Shown: positions 1 through 6,402, numbered from the stretch's first letter. The stretch: DNA of 11,226 nucleotides from an uncultured Taibaiella sp. (GCA_946886975.1 CAMPJV010000057.1:1-11226), one strand, 5' to 3'. Translations and numbers: made by a program. The notes: generated by a model not told the origin, from the letters alone.

Positions 1-206
1 TTGCAGCTTAACTCCTTGGTTTTTCCGATAGAATGCGCCAGTGGATGATAATGTAGCCAATGAGACTACGCGACTACAGATTCCCTTCGGGAATGACAAA
101 TGCTCCGTAGATTCAATACCCCGCCTGCAAAGCACTCGCAAATCATTTAATCATATCAATCAAACGAATTATGGACAAAATACTCGCGCCGAACAACGAA
201 CAACGA
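1..206. other. non-coding flank downstream of holA
   Basis: No convincing gene is seen here. Plus frame 1 is open from the window edge to a TGA at 46-48 and could be the last 15 codons of an upstream gene, but nothing in it is recognisable. A 111-residue plus-strand reading frame starting at 41 runs into the antisense of holA and has low-complexity Arg/Pro/Ser content, so I treat it as spurious. The stretch contains a compact palindrome (66-110) and the start of a short heptamer repeat (190-210). No tRNA arm motifs were seen. Confidence 0.5.
66..110. repeat. REP-like palindromic element (candidate)
   Basis: A perfect 6-bp inverted repeat with a 3-base loop (ATTCCC-TTC-GGGAAT, 80-94) is enclosed by a wider inverted repeat, CTACG at 66-70 and CGTAG at 106-110. 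The core followed by GACA resembles short dispersed palindromes of the form GATTC...GAATGACA that recur in intergenic DNA of many bacteria. That comparison is from memory. Nothing in one window shows that it is repeated in this genome. It lies downstream of holA, but no clear T-tract follows the stem on the minus strand, so it is not a typical intrinsic terminator. Confidence 0.35.
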
Positions 207-210
207 CTAC
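190..210. repeat. short heptamer repeat at the 3' end of holA
   Basis: Two perfect plus-strand copies of CGAACAA (190-196 and 197-203) are followed in the same phase by a degenerate copy, CGACTAC (204-210). On the minus strand this reads as TTGTTCG repeats starting at the holA stop codon (TAG, 209-207). It is very short and could be chance, but it has the same 7-bp unit length as the long array at the other end of holA. Confidence 0.35.
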
Positions 211-1220
211 GACTCAACGATCAGCTCCATCTTCCCGACCAGCTCTTTTAGCAGCTCGCCGTTATCGAGGTTGGCGCCGATACCTACCGTCCTGGCGCTG
301 GTCTCCGCGAGCAGGGAAATGGCGCGCTCCACCTTTGGCAGCGGAAGATTGCGGGCGCTGGCCATCGTTTCTGTAAGGCGATTACCGAAGAGCTTTAAGC
401 TGGCGGAGATCTGCTTTTCATTGTTTGACCGCAGCGAGTGTACCTGGTAAATGGTGTTCAGATGACTGTAGAAAGAACCTATGACCAATGGCATGGCGGC
501 AGACTTGGGGTTGGCCACAAAATACGATAGCATCCTGTACAGCTTATCCTTATTGCCCGAGGTGAGCGCGACCGGAAACTCAAAGACATTGTAGTCCCTG
601 CTTATACCGATGTACTTCTGGATAAGATCGGCGGTGAGCGCCTTCTCAGCGGGAACGTTGATCCTTACCTTTTCGATCTCGTTCGCTATCTTCTGTATGT
701 CGTTGCCTAAGTAAGTGGCCAGTATCTGCGCCTCCCGCTCGCCCACGTGGAAGTCTACTTCAATGCCGTGGTTCTGTATCCATCCGACTACCTGCTCATC
801 CTTCAATTTATCGGACTGAAAATGGAAGCCTTTTTCTTTTGCTACCTTGGCCAGCTTACCACGGCCGTCCACTTTCTTGAACCGGTGCTCGATGAGAAAG
901 ACTGTGGTAGGCGAAGGATTTTCGAGGTAGCCCACCAGTTCGTTCAGTGTGCGCATCTGGGCAGCGTCTTTCAGGATAACCACCTGCCGCTCGGCAAACA
1001 TGGGGAATCGGCGACAGGCATTCACCACATCGGCCCACTCGGCATCCTTGCCATAGAGGACCATGAGGTTAAAGTCGCGCTCCGCAGGCTGCAGGATATG
1101 CTCCTCAAAGTAATGCGTGATCTGATCGATGTAATAGGGCTCCTCCCCATCCACCAGATAAAAGGGAGCGTATTGTTTATTCTGAAGGGAAGTAAAGAGT
1201 TTCTTAAGGGTACTATTCAC
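207..1220 (-). CDS. holA: DNA polymerase III subunit delta
   Basis: This is the delta ('wrench') subunit of the clamp loader. In the family it opens the beta sliding clamp and works with the tau/gamma and delta-prime subunits at the replication fork. The 337-residue length is normal. The N-terminal region carries the family-typical YLVDGEEPYYIDQI (residues 21-34), followed by an AAA+-like but Walker-less fold (about residues 15-200, including MFAERQVVILKDA near 74-86). The C-terminal helical collar domain covers about 210-335. No ATG fits: the only start preserving the N-terminal domain is GTG at 1220-1218, and an in-frame stop lies upstream at 1268-1266. No Shine-Dalgarno sequence is seen, as is usual in Bacteroidota. 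The leader is the heptamer array, and the gene lies in the same direction as the exonuclease beyond it, so both may be cotranscribed through the array. Identification is firm, the exact start less so. Confidence 0.93.
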   Translation of the reverse strand: MNSTLKKLFTSLQNKQYAPFYLVDGEEPYYIDQITHYFEEHILQPAERDFNLMVLYGKDAEWADVVNACRRFPMFAERQVVILKDAAQMRTLNELVGYLENPSPTTVFLIEHRFKKVDGRGKLAKVAKEKGFHFQSDKLKDEQVVGWIQNHGIEVDFHVGEREAQILATYLGNDIQKIANEIEKVRINVPAEKALTADLIQKYIGISRDYNVFEFPVALTSGNKDKLYRMLSYFVANPKSAAMPLVIGSFYSHLNTIYQVHSLRSNNEKQISASLKLFGNRLTETMASARNLPLPKVERAISLLAETSARTVGIGANLDNGELLKELVGKMELIVES

Positions 1221-1225
1221 GGGAC

Positions 1226-1421
1226 AATTTCTAAAGACTAATTGGTAAATCCAAAATACTAAATTCTAAATCCTAAAGGCGAAATACTAAATCCGAAATA
1301 CTAAATCCGAAATCCTAATTTCTAAATCCTAACGGCGAAATGCTACATACTAAATCCGAAATCCTAAATGCTAAATACTAATTTCTAAATACCAAGTACT
1401 AACTACTATCTACTAACTACT
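1226..1421. repeat. 28-unit in-phase degenerate heptamer array
   Basis: I read 28 consecutive 7-base units with no insertion or deletion (28 x 7 = 196 bp). The plus-strand consensus is AAATNCT (minus strand AGNATTT). By hand count, position 1 is A in 28/28 units, position 6 is C in 27/28, position 2 is A in 26/28, position 4 is T in 25/28, position 7 is T in 21/28 and position 3 is A in 19/28. Position 5 is open (A 11, C 8, G 5, T 4). Two units ending GGCG (1275-1281 and 1331-1337) lie exactly eight units apart, each preceded by AAATCCT, which hints at a partial 56-bp higher-order copy. The array occupies almost all of the gap between the exonuclease stop codon and the holA start. It has no palindromic repeat and no unique spacers, so it is not a CRISPR. 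Its function is unknown. Confidence 0.9.
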
Positions 1422-2145
1422 AATCATCGACATAATGTGCTTCCGGATACACATCGGTTATGCCTTTCAGTCTCAAAAAGACTTTGGCGGTGGTGTAGAC
1501 ATCGCGGAGACAGTACCTGCTGATGCGGGCAAGATCCCGCTCTTTCCAGTAAACATCACCCACCATACTGCCATCAATATCGTCTTTCGGCGAAGGTATG
1601 CCGAGTACCTCAGCCAGCAAAGCCAGGGCAGTATAGTGCTTGTGGTCCCCGAACTTCCACATATCCATCGTATCGAGGTGCGCCACTTCCCAGGGCTTCT
1701 TCCCGGCCACCTGCATACATTCAGGAAGGTTCATGCCATTGATGATCATTCGCCGGCAGAGGAAAGGGATGTCGAACTCCTTGATATTATGACCGCAGAA
1801 CTTCAGGTCCGGGAAGCGCTCAAGGAACTTTGCCAGCGCCTCACAGAACTTATTTAACAAAACTTTCTCGTCATCCTCCGCCAGGCCTTTCAGCACTACC
1901 TTCCACTCTCCGTCCTTTTCTACGAGGCAACCAATGCCTATGCACACTACCTTGGCAAACTCTGAGAAAATACCCGCTTTTTCACTGAAAAGCAGCGCAG
2001 GAACATTATTTTCCTCCAGGGCCGCCTTGAGGTTCTTTGACTTCCGTACCCACTGCTGCTGCATGCCGGGGCTGAGCAAATCAAAATGAGCGACAGCAGG
2101 CGCTGTCTCTATATCTATAAAAAGTATATGCTTTAATGACTCCAA
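1420..2145 (-). CDS. DnaQ/PolB-like 3'-5' exonuclease (RNase H fold)
   Basis: This is a predicted DEDD-superfamily 3'-5' exonuclease of 241 residues, resembling the stand-alone proofreading domain of family B polymerases. Exo I is FIDIET (D11, E13). Exo II is FCGHNIKEFDIPFLCRRM (residues 116-133, with D125 as the catalytic aspartate). Exo III is ISRYCLRDV (D215). The LDTMDMWKFG segment (157-166) is also usual in this family. All four acidic metal ligands are present, so the enzyme should be active; its substrate and partner are unknown. The start is TTG at 2145-2143: no ATG lies between the upstream in-frame stop (2184-2182) and D11, so a non-ATG start is required. The stop codon overlaps the last unit of the heptamer array. 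It is divergent from the coiled-coil gene, with only 50 bp between the two starts. Confidence 0.85.
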   Translation of the reverse strand: MESLKHILFIDIETAPAVAHFDLLSPGMQQQWVRKSKNLKAALEENNVPALLFSEKAGIFSEFAKVVCIGIGCLVEKDGEWKVVLKGLAEDDEKVLLNKFCEALAKFLERFPDLKFCGHNIKEFDIPFLCRRMIINGMNLPECMQVAGKKPWEVAHLDTMDMWKFGDHKHYTALALLAEVLGIPSPKDDIDGSMVGDVYWKERDLARISRYCLRDVYTTAKVFLRLKGITDVYPEAHYVDD

Positions 2146-2160
2146 GATGGCTGCAAAAAT

Positions 2161-2168
2161 TATATTTG
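2161..2168 (+). promoter_or_regulatory. Bacteroidota -7 promoter element for the 2196 gene
   Basis: TATATTTG matches TAnnTTTG exactly and ends 27 bases before the ATG at 2196. No clear TTG -33 element is seen at the usual spacing. The divergent exonuclease must start from the same 50-bp gap. On the minus strand TAATTTTTG (2164-2156) is a near match with one extra base, so the two promoters may overlap. Confidence 0.5.
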
Positions 2169-2195
2169 TAGCTGAAAAGTACTAAAGTCCTCGAT

Positions 2196-3158
2196 ATGAG
2201 TCAGGAATCAAGAGAAAATTACCAACAGAATACGTCAGCAGAGAGCAACGAGAAACGACCCAGAAGGAACAATACTTTAATATACGCAGGTATCATTGCC
2301 GTTCTTCTCGGCGTGAACATTTACCTGTTCATGAGCAAGAATAAAGTATCCACCGAGCGTGACGACGCTTATAGCCAGCTCGATACTGTGTCTACAGACA
2401 GGGACAACATGCGGCTGGAATATGACGCCGCCCTTGCGAGACTGGACATGATGGTGGGTAAGAATGCGGAACTGGACAGCATGGTGACCGGCAAGGACAG
2501 CGAAATAGGCAGACTTAAGAGCCAGATACAGAGCATCCTGAGCAATAGCCGTGCAAACGCGTCTGACCTTAGCAAGGCGAGAACACTTATTACCCAGCTA
2601 AACAGAAAAGTGAGAAGTTATGAAGAACGCATAGCCGAGCTGGAGGGAGAGAATACAAGACTCAATGAGTACAGCGAGACTATAACTAAAGAAAGGGACA
2701 GCACGGTGACCACGAACATCGCCCTTGCACAGAAAGTGAGACTGGGAGCTGTATTGCATGCATCCAACATCAGGATGATTCCCCTGGACATCCGCAAAAG
2801 CGGGAAAGTGGAAAAAGAAACAGGCAAGGCCAAGAGAGTGGACGTATTAAGAATAACCTTTGACATTGACGAGAACAGGGTAGCCGAGAACGGTGTAAAG
2901 GACCTGTATCTCCGCATTACCGGCCCATCCGGAAACCTGCTGAGCAATGCAGCCTATGGATCCGGCGTCTCGACCACTTATGATGGCCAAACCCTCAACT
3001 ATACGCTTGCCAAGCAGGTAAATCTTAAGCAGGGAGAACCCTTGTCCAACGTCATAGTAGACTGGAACCAGGAGAGCAGCTATGAAAGCGGAGACTATAA
3101 GATCGAGATCTATAACGAGGGGTATAAGATTGGCGGCGGAAGCGTTCACCTGAAATAG
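2196..3158 (+). CDS. membrane-anchored coiled-coil protein, function unknown
   Basis: I cannot assign a function to this 320-residue protein. A polar N-terminus ends in a basic patch (KRPRRNN, 20-26), followed by one hydrophobic segment at about 28-46. The basic side before the membrane predicts an inside N-terminus, placing the rest in the periplasm. Residues about 50-180 are rich in Glu, Asp, Lys, Arg, Ser and Leu with heptad-like spacing (for example SYEERIAELEGENTRLNEY, 141-159), so a long coiled coil is likely. Residues about 185-320 change to a predicted beta-rich domain with alternating hydrophobic residues (VDVLRITFDIDE, DLYLRITGPSG, DYKIEIYNEGYKIGGG). No catalytic motif is visible. 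The layout suggests a structural or tethering role in the envelope, which is inference only. It lies upstream of the two-component pair on the same strand but is separated by 80 bp. Confidence 0.8.
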   Translation: MSQESRENYQQNTSAESNEKRPRRNNTLIYAGIIAVLLGVNIYLFMSKNKVSTERDDAYSQLDTVSTDRDNMRLEYDAALARLDMMVGKNAELDSMVTGKDSEIGRLKSQIQSILSNSRANASDLSKARTLITQLNRKVRSYEERIAELEGENTRLNEYSETITKERDSTVTTNIALAQKVRLGAVLHASNIRMIPLDIRKSGKVEKETGKAKRVDVLRITFDIDENRVAENGVKDLYLRITGPSGNLLSNAAYGSGVSTTYDGQTLNYTLAKQVNLKQGEPLSNVIVDWNQESSYESGDYKIEIYNEGYKIGGGSVHLK

Positions 3159-3220
3159 TTCCCCTAAAGGACTTAACAATTAGATAATCTGTTTCCCTTT
3201 ACAGTTCCATTGCACGCGCT

Positions 3221-3228
3221 TAATATTG
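3221..3228 (+). promoter_or_regulatory. possible -7 element for the two-component pair
   Basis: TAATATTG differs from TAnnTTTG at one position and ends 10 bases before the ATG at 3239, which would give a very short leader. No convincing -33 element is seen. The 80-bp gap it sits in also has a weak five-pair stem (3157-3161 with 3169-3173) after the preceding stop codon, without a T-tract. Confidence 0.22.
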
Positions 3229-3238
3229 CTTTTAGATT

Positions 3239-3925
3239 ATGGAATTGTTACAGGGAAAGATACTGATAGTGGACGATGAGCCGGATATCGTAGAGTTCAT
3301 CAGCTATAATCTGAAGAGCAAAGGCTATAGCATCAGCACTGCAAGAGACGGGGTGGAGGCGATAAGAAAAGCTAAAGAGGTGCGTCCGGACCTGATACTG
3401 ATGGACGTGATGATGCCCAACAAGGACGGCATACAGGCCGTAAAAGAGCTGAGGCAGATACCGGACTTCCAGGATACAATCATCATCTTCCTTACCGCGC
3501 TGAATGACGAGAAGTCCGAAATAGAAGGGCTTAAGACCGGCGCTGATGATTATATCGCCAAGCCTATAAAACCTGAGCTGTTAGCGACGCGCATAAATAC
3601 TGCCATGCGGAGGCTGCGGAAAGACGAGGACCAGGAACAGAAGGTGACGTTTGGCGACCTGGAGATCAACAAGACAAAGTTCACGGTAACCTATCAAGGA
3701 ACAGAGATCATTCTTGCGAAGAAAGAATTTGAACTATTATCCCTGCTGGCCTCAAAGCCGGGGCGGGTGTTCCTGAGAAACGAGATACTGCAGCGCGTGT
3801 GGGGAACGGAAGTAATAGTTGGCGACAGAACAATAGACGTGCACATCCGTAAAATAAGACAGAAAATAGGGATAGACCTCATCACCACAGTGAAGGGCGT
3901 AGGTTATAAATTCGAAATGCCTTAG
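3239..3925 (+). CDS. OmpR/PhoB-family response regulator
   Basis: This is a two-domain DNA-binding response regulator of 228 residues, the usual length for the family. The receiver domain (about 6-122) has the full active site: acidic pair D12/D13, phospho-acceptor D56 in LILMDVMMP, switch residues T86 and Y105, and K108 in the AKP motif. The winged-helix output domain (about 130-226) contains the family-typical LAKKEFELLSLLASKPGRVF and the wing sequence HIRKIRQKIG...TVKGVGYKF. It should be phosphorylated by the kinase encoded 10 bp downstream, with which it probably forms an operon. Target genes are unknown. The similarity is PhoB-like, but without a phosphate-uptake neighbourhood I do not name it phoB. 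Confidence 0.95.
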   Translation: MELLQGKILIVDDEPDIVEFISYNLKSKGYSISTARDGVEAIRKAKEVRPDLILMDVMMPNKDGIQAVKELRQIPDFQDTIIIFLTALNDEKSEIEGLKTGADDYIAKPIKPELLATRINTAMRRLRKDEDQEQKVTFGDLEINKTKFTVTYQGTEIILAKKEFELLSLLASKPGRVFLRNEILQRVWGTEVIVGDRTIDVHIRKIRQKIGIDLITTVKGVGYKFEMP

Positions 3926-3935
3926 CTTAGTAACC

Positions 3936-4991
3936 ATGTCGGTATTTGATACCAAGAATCTTTCTCCGAGGGTATTATCACTATTCACCGCTTTAATCAT
4001 TTCGACCGTCAATGCACTGCTCAGCCTCGTATTGGAGCCTGACTGGTACATTCCCGTTATTGTATTTTCCGTCACGTTCATTATCACCTACTCGCTCTAC
4101 TACTACACCCTTCAGCGGTTCATCTACCGTAAGATAAAGCTCATCTACAAGTTCATCTACCAGACCAAAGCGACGAGGAGGGAAGAATTCTTCTACGAAA
4201 GCATACTGCCCCAAAAGTCGATAGAAGAAGTGAGCGAAGATGTACAGAAGTGGGCAACGCTCAGGAGGCAGGAAATTGAACTGCTGAGAGCTAACGAACA
4301 GTTTAGGAAGGAGTTCCTGATGAACCTGGCACATGAGCTCCGGACGCCGATATTCAGCATTCAAGGCTATATAGATACGCTGCTTGGCGGTGCGCTCCAT
4401 GACCCTGAGGTCAATAAGAAATTCCTGACCAATGCTTCCAAAAGCATAGACAGGCTTGTGACGCTTGTGGATGACGTGAATGAGATCAGCAAACTGGAGA
4501 AGGGCGAAATTCCACTGGTAAAGGAGGTGTTTGTGATACAGGACCTGATCAGTGATGTATATGAGGAGCTTTCCTTCATGGCTAAGGAAAAGCACATCAG
4601 CCTCATCTTCAAAAAAGGCACGGAGGGCAGCCTGGCTGTAGACGCGGACAAGCAAAAGATCAAACAGGTGCTGGTGAACCTCGTGGAGAACGCTATCAAA
4701 TACTGCAGCGAAAACAGCATAATCACTGCCGGCTGCTACGTAGTGGACGAAAAACATATCTACATTGAGATATCTGACGATGGTCCGGGCATTGCGGAAG
4801 AACATCTCTCCAGGATATTTGAACGCTTCTACAGAGCGGACAGAAGCAGAAGCAGGAACATCGGAGGCACAGGGTTAGGGCTGGCCATTGTAAAACACAT
4901 CGTTGAGGCCCATGGGCAAACGGTAACCGTGAGGAGTAAGCCAGGTGTCGGGTCATCTTTTGGCTTTACCCTGGACCAGGGGAAGGATTAG
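3936..4991 (+). CDS. PhoR-like sensor histidine kinase
   Basis: This is a membrane histidine kinase of 351 residues, almost certainly the partner of the response regulator just upstream. Two hydrophobic segments (about 13-33 and 38-58) are separated by only a few residues (around EPDWY, 34-38), so there is practically no extracytoplasmic sensor domain. A basic and helical linker (about 60-125) has no clear HAMP or PAS signature. The HisKA domain has the H-box FLMNLAHELRTP with phospho-acceptor H133. The ATP-binding domain has the N-box VNLVENAIKY (N248, N252), the G1 box DDGPG (281-285), the F-box IFERFYRADRS and the G2 box GTGLGL (311-316). All catalytic motifs are intact. It probably senses through its membrane segments, its linker or a partner protein, which is inference. 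Confidence 0.94.
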   Translation: MSVFDTKNLSPRVLSLFTALIISTVNALLSLVLEPDWYIPVIVFSVTFIITYSLYYYTLQRFIYRKIKLIYKFIYQTKATRREEFFYESILPQKSIEEVSEDVQKWATLRRQEIELLRANEQFRKEFLMNLAHELRTPIFSIQGYIDTLLGGALHDPEVNKKFLTNASKSIDRLVTLVDDVNEISKLEKGEIPLVKEVFVIQDLISDVYEELSFMAKEKHISLIFKKGTEGSLAVDADKQKIKQVLVNLVENAIKYCSENSIITAGCYVVDEKHIYIEISDDGPGIAEEHLSRIFERFYRADRSRSRNIGGTGLGLAIVKHIVEAHGQTVTVRSKPGVGSSFGFTLDQGKD

Positions 4992-5069
4992 CAGATAAGG
5001 TCCGGACAGAACCTGCGACACCGATTGAATAGACCCTTGTTCCAGCTAAAAGCAGTGCATGTTTTTTCA

Positions 5070-5077
5070 TAGCTTTG
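5070..5077 (+). promoter_or_regulatory. Bacteroidota -7 promoter element for icd
   Basis: TAGCTTTG is an exact TAnnTTTG match, 23 bases before the ATG at 5101. A TTG at 5037-5039 is too far upstream to be a standard -33 element. The element lies inside the longer reading frame that would begin at 5059, so it argues for the downstream ATG as the true start. The rest of the 109-bp gap after the kinase gene holds a GTCCGGAC palindrome (5000-5007) of unknown meaning. Confidence 0.5.
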
Positions 5078-5100
5078 CGGGCCTCAAAACTACCGGAGCT

Positions 5101-6399
5101 ATGACAAAGCAGAAAATTACCATGGGTTCAGACGGAAAGCTGAACGTACCCAACCACCCTACGATCCCTTTTATTGAGGGAGACGGCATCGGCCCGGACG
5201 TTTGGAGCGCCTCCAAAGCGGTGCTGGATGCGGCAGTTGAGAAATGCTACAACGGCACGAGGAAGATAGAATGGATAGAGATGCTTGCCGGAGAGAAAGC
5301 CTTCAACAAGACCGGCGAGTGGCTTCCCAAGGAAACTTTAGATACTGCCAAAGAATACATCGTCTCTATTAAGGGACCGCTTACCACTCCTGTCGGTGGT
5401 GGCATCAGGTCGCTGAATGTAGCCCTGAGGCAGGAGCTTGATCTTTACGTGTGCCTGCGTCCGGTAACCTGGTTTCATGGAGTACCATCACCGGTGAAAC
5501 ATCCCGAGCATGTGGATATGGTGATCTTCCGGGAAAACACGGAGGACATATACGCCGGCATCGAGTTCAACTACGACGATCCAAAAGCGAAGAAACTATT
5601 TGAATTTCTGAAGGAAATAGGTGGTGCAGACAAAGTCAGGTTCCCAGAAACGTCATCATTCGGGATAAAACCTGTTTCGAAGGAAGGTTCTGAACGACTC
5701 GTGCGCGCTGCCATAAAATACGCGATCGAACACAAGCGTTCTTCCGTGGCGTTGGTGCACAAGGGCAATATCATGAAATTCACTGAAGGCGGATTTAAGC
5801 TCTGGGGCTATGACCTTGCTGAAAGAGAATTTGCTGACTTCGTGTATACCTGGGGACAATGGGAGCGCACTAAAAAAGAAAAGGGTGAAGAGGCGGCAAA
5901 CGCGGAGATGAAACAAGCCTCCGCCAGCAATAAGATCATCATAAAAGATGTCATAGCAGATAACTTCCTGCAACAAATCCTACTGGCTCCGAAGGACTAC
6001 TCCGTGGTGGCCACGCTGAACCTGAACGGTGATTACATATCCGATGCACTGGCAGCGGCAGTAGGCGGTATAGGGATTGCGCCGGGAGCGAACATCAACT
6101 ATACTACCGGACATGCAGTTTTTGAAGCAACACATGGCACCGCCCCCAAGTTTGCCAATACGGACAGCATGAACCCCTCGTCCCTGCTGCTGAGCGGAGT
6201 GATGATGCTACAGTATATAGGATGGAATGAACCTGCCGACTGTATACTTGAGAGCCTGAAGACGACCATCATGCGTAAACGCGTTACTATTGACTTCTAC
6301 AACCTCATGCACGATGCGACCCTACTGAAAACAAGCGAATTCGCACAGGAGCTCATTAAGAACATAGGCGCAGAGCCTCCGATAGCTAAAGGAGAATAA
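5101..6399 (+). CDS. icd: isocitrate dehydrogenase, type I (NADP-type family)
   Basis: It converts isocitrate to 2-oxoglutarate and CO2 in the TCA cycle and is cytoplasmic and homodimeric in this family. Numbering here is for the 432-residue protein from 5101. Visible motifs are [14 protein letters not shown] (22-35), [13 protein letters not shown] (99-111, with S104 equivalent to E. coli S113), substrate arginines R110, R120 and R144, Y151, K221, and [11 protein letters not shown] with D311 and D315. A longer segment around 254-280 resembles the Bacillus rather than the E. coli enzyme. In the coenzyme pocket K350 is kept, but the positions equivalent to E. coli Y345, V351, Y391 and R395 are F351, M357, I397 and N401, so NADP preference should not be assumed. 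An ATG at 5059 would add 14 residues, but a promoter-like element lies after it. The next gene starts 3 bases downstream. Confidence 0.93.
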   Translation: MTKQKITMGSDGKLNVPNHPTIPFIEGDGIGPDVWSASKAVLDAAVEKCYNGTRKIEWIEMLAGEKAFNKTGEWLPKETLDTAKEYIVSIKGPLTTPVGGGIRSLNVALRQELDLYVCLRPVTWFHGVPSPVKHPEHVDMVIFRENTEDIYAGIEFNYDDPKAKKLFEFLKEIGGADKVRFPETSSFGIKPVSKEGSERLVRAAIKYAIEHKRSSVALVHKGNIMKFTEGGFKLWGYDLAEREFADFVYTWGQWERTKKEKGEEAANAEMKQASASNKIIIKDVIADNFLQQILLAPKDYSVVATLNLNGDYISDALAAAVGGIGIAPGANINYTTGHAVFEATHGTAPKFANTDSMNPSSLLLSGVMMLQYIGWNEPADCILESLKTTIMRKRVTIDFYNLMHDATLLKTSEFAQELIKNIGAEPPIAKGE

Positions 6400-6402
6400 G
6401 CG

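Noticed and set aside
41..376. Plus-strand reading frame of 111 residues
   Set aside because: Two thirds lie antisense to the conserved C-terminus of holA; the composition is shadow-like (runs of Arg, Pro, Ser, Thr) and no domain is visible.
747..1241. Plus-strand reading frame of 164 residues opposite holA
   Set aside because: It is fully antisense to the conserved N-terminal half of holA and has no recognisable motif.
1226..1421. Resemblance of the heptamers (minus strand TTTAGNA) to plant telomere repeat TTTAGGG
   Set aside because: No unit is TTTAGGG, the site is internal between two bacterial genes, and the unit is degenerate at the very base that would matter; the likeness is coincidental.
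1226..1421. CRISPR array or minisatellite coding repeat
   Set aside because: Units are 7 bp with no spacers, and stop codons occur in every frame, so it is neither CRISPR nor protein-coding.
3157..3173. Hairpin after the coiled-coil gene as terminator
   Set aside because: Only five pairs including one wobble, with no T-tract after it.
3993..4805. Minus-strand reading frame of 270 residues opposite the histidine kinase
   Set aside because: It is long but antisense to intact HisKA and ATPase motifs; the kinase sequence alone explains the open frame.
5000..5007. GTCCGGAC palindrome downstream of the histidine kinase as operator or terminator
   Set aside because: Eight bases of self-complementarity are common by chance, and there is no loop, T-tract or second copy.
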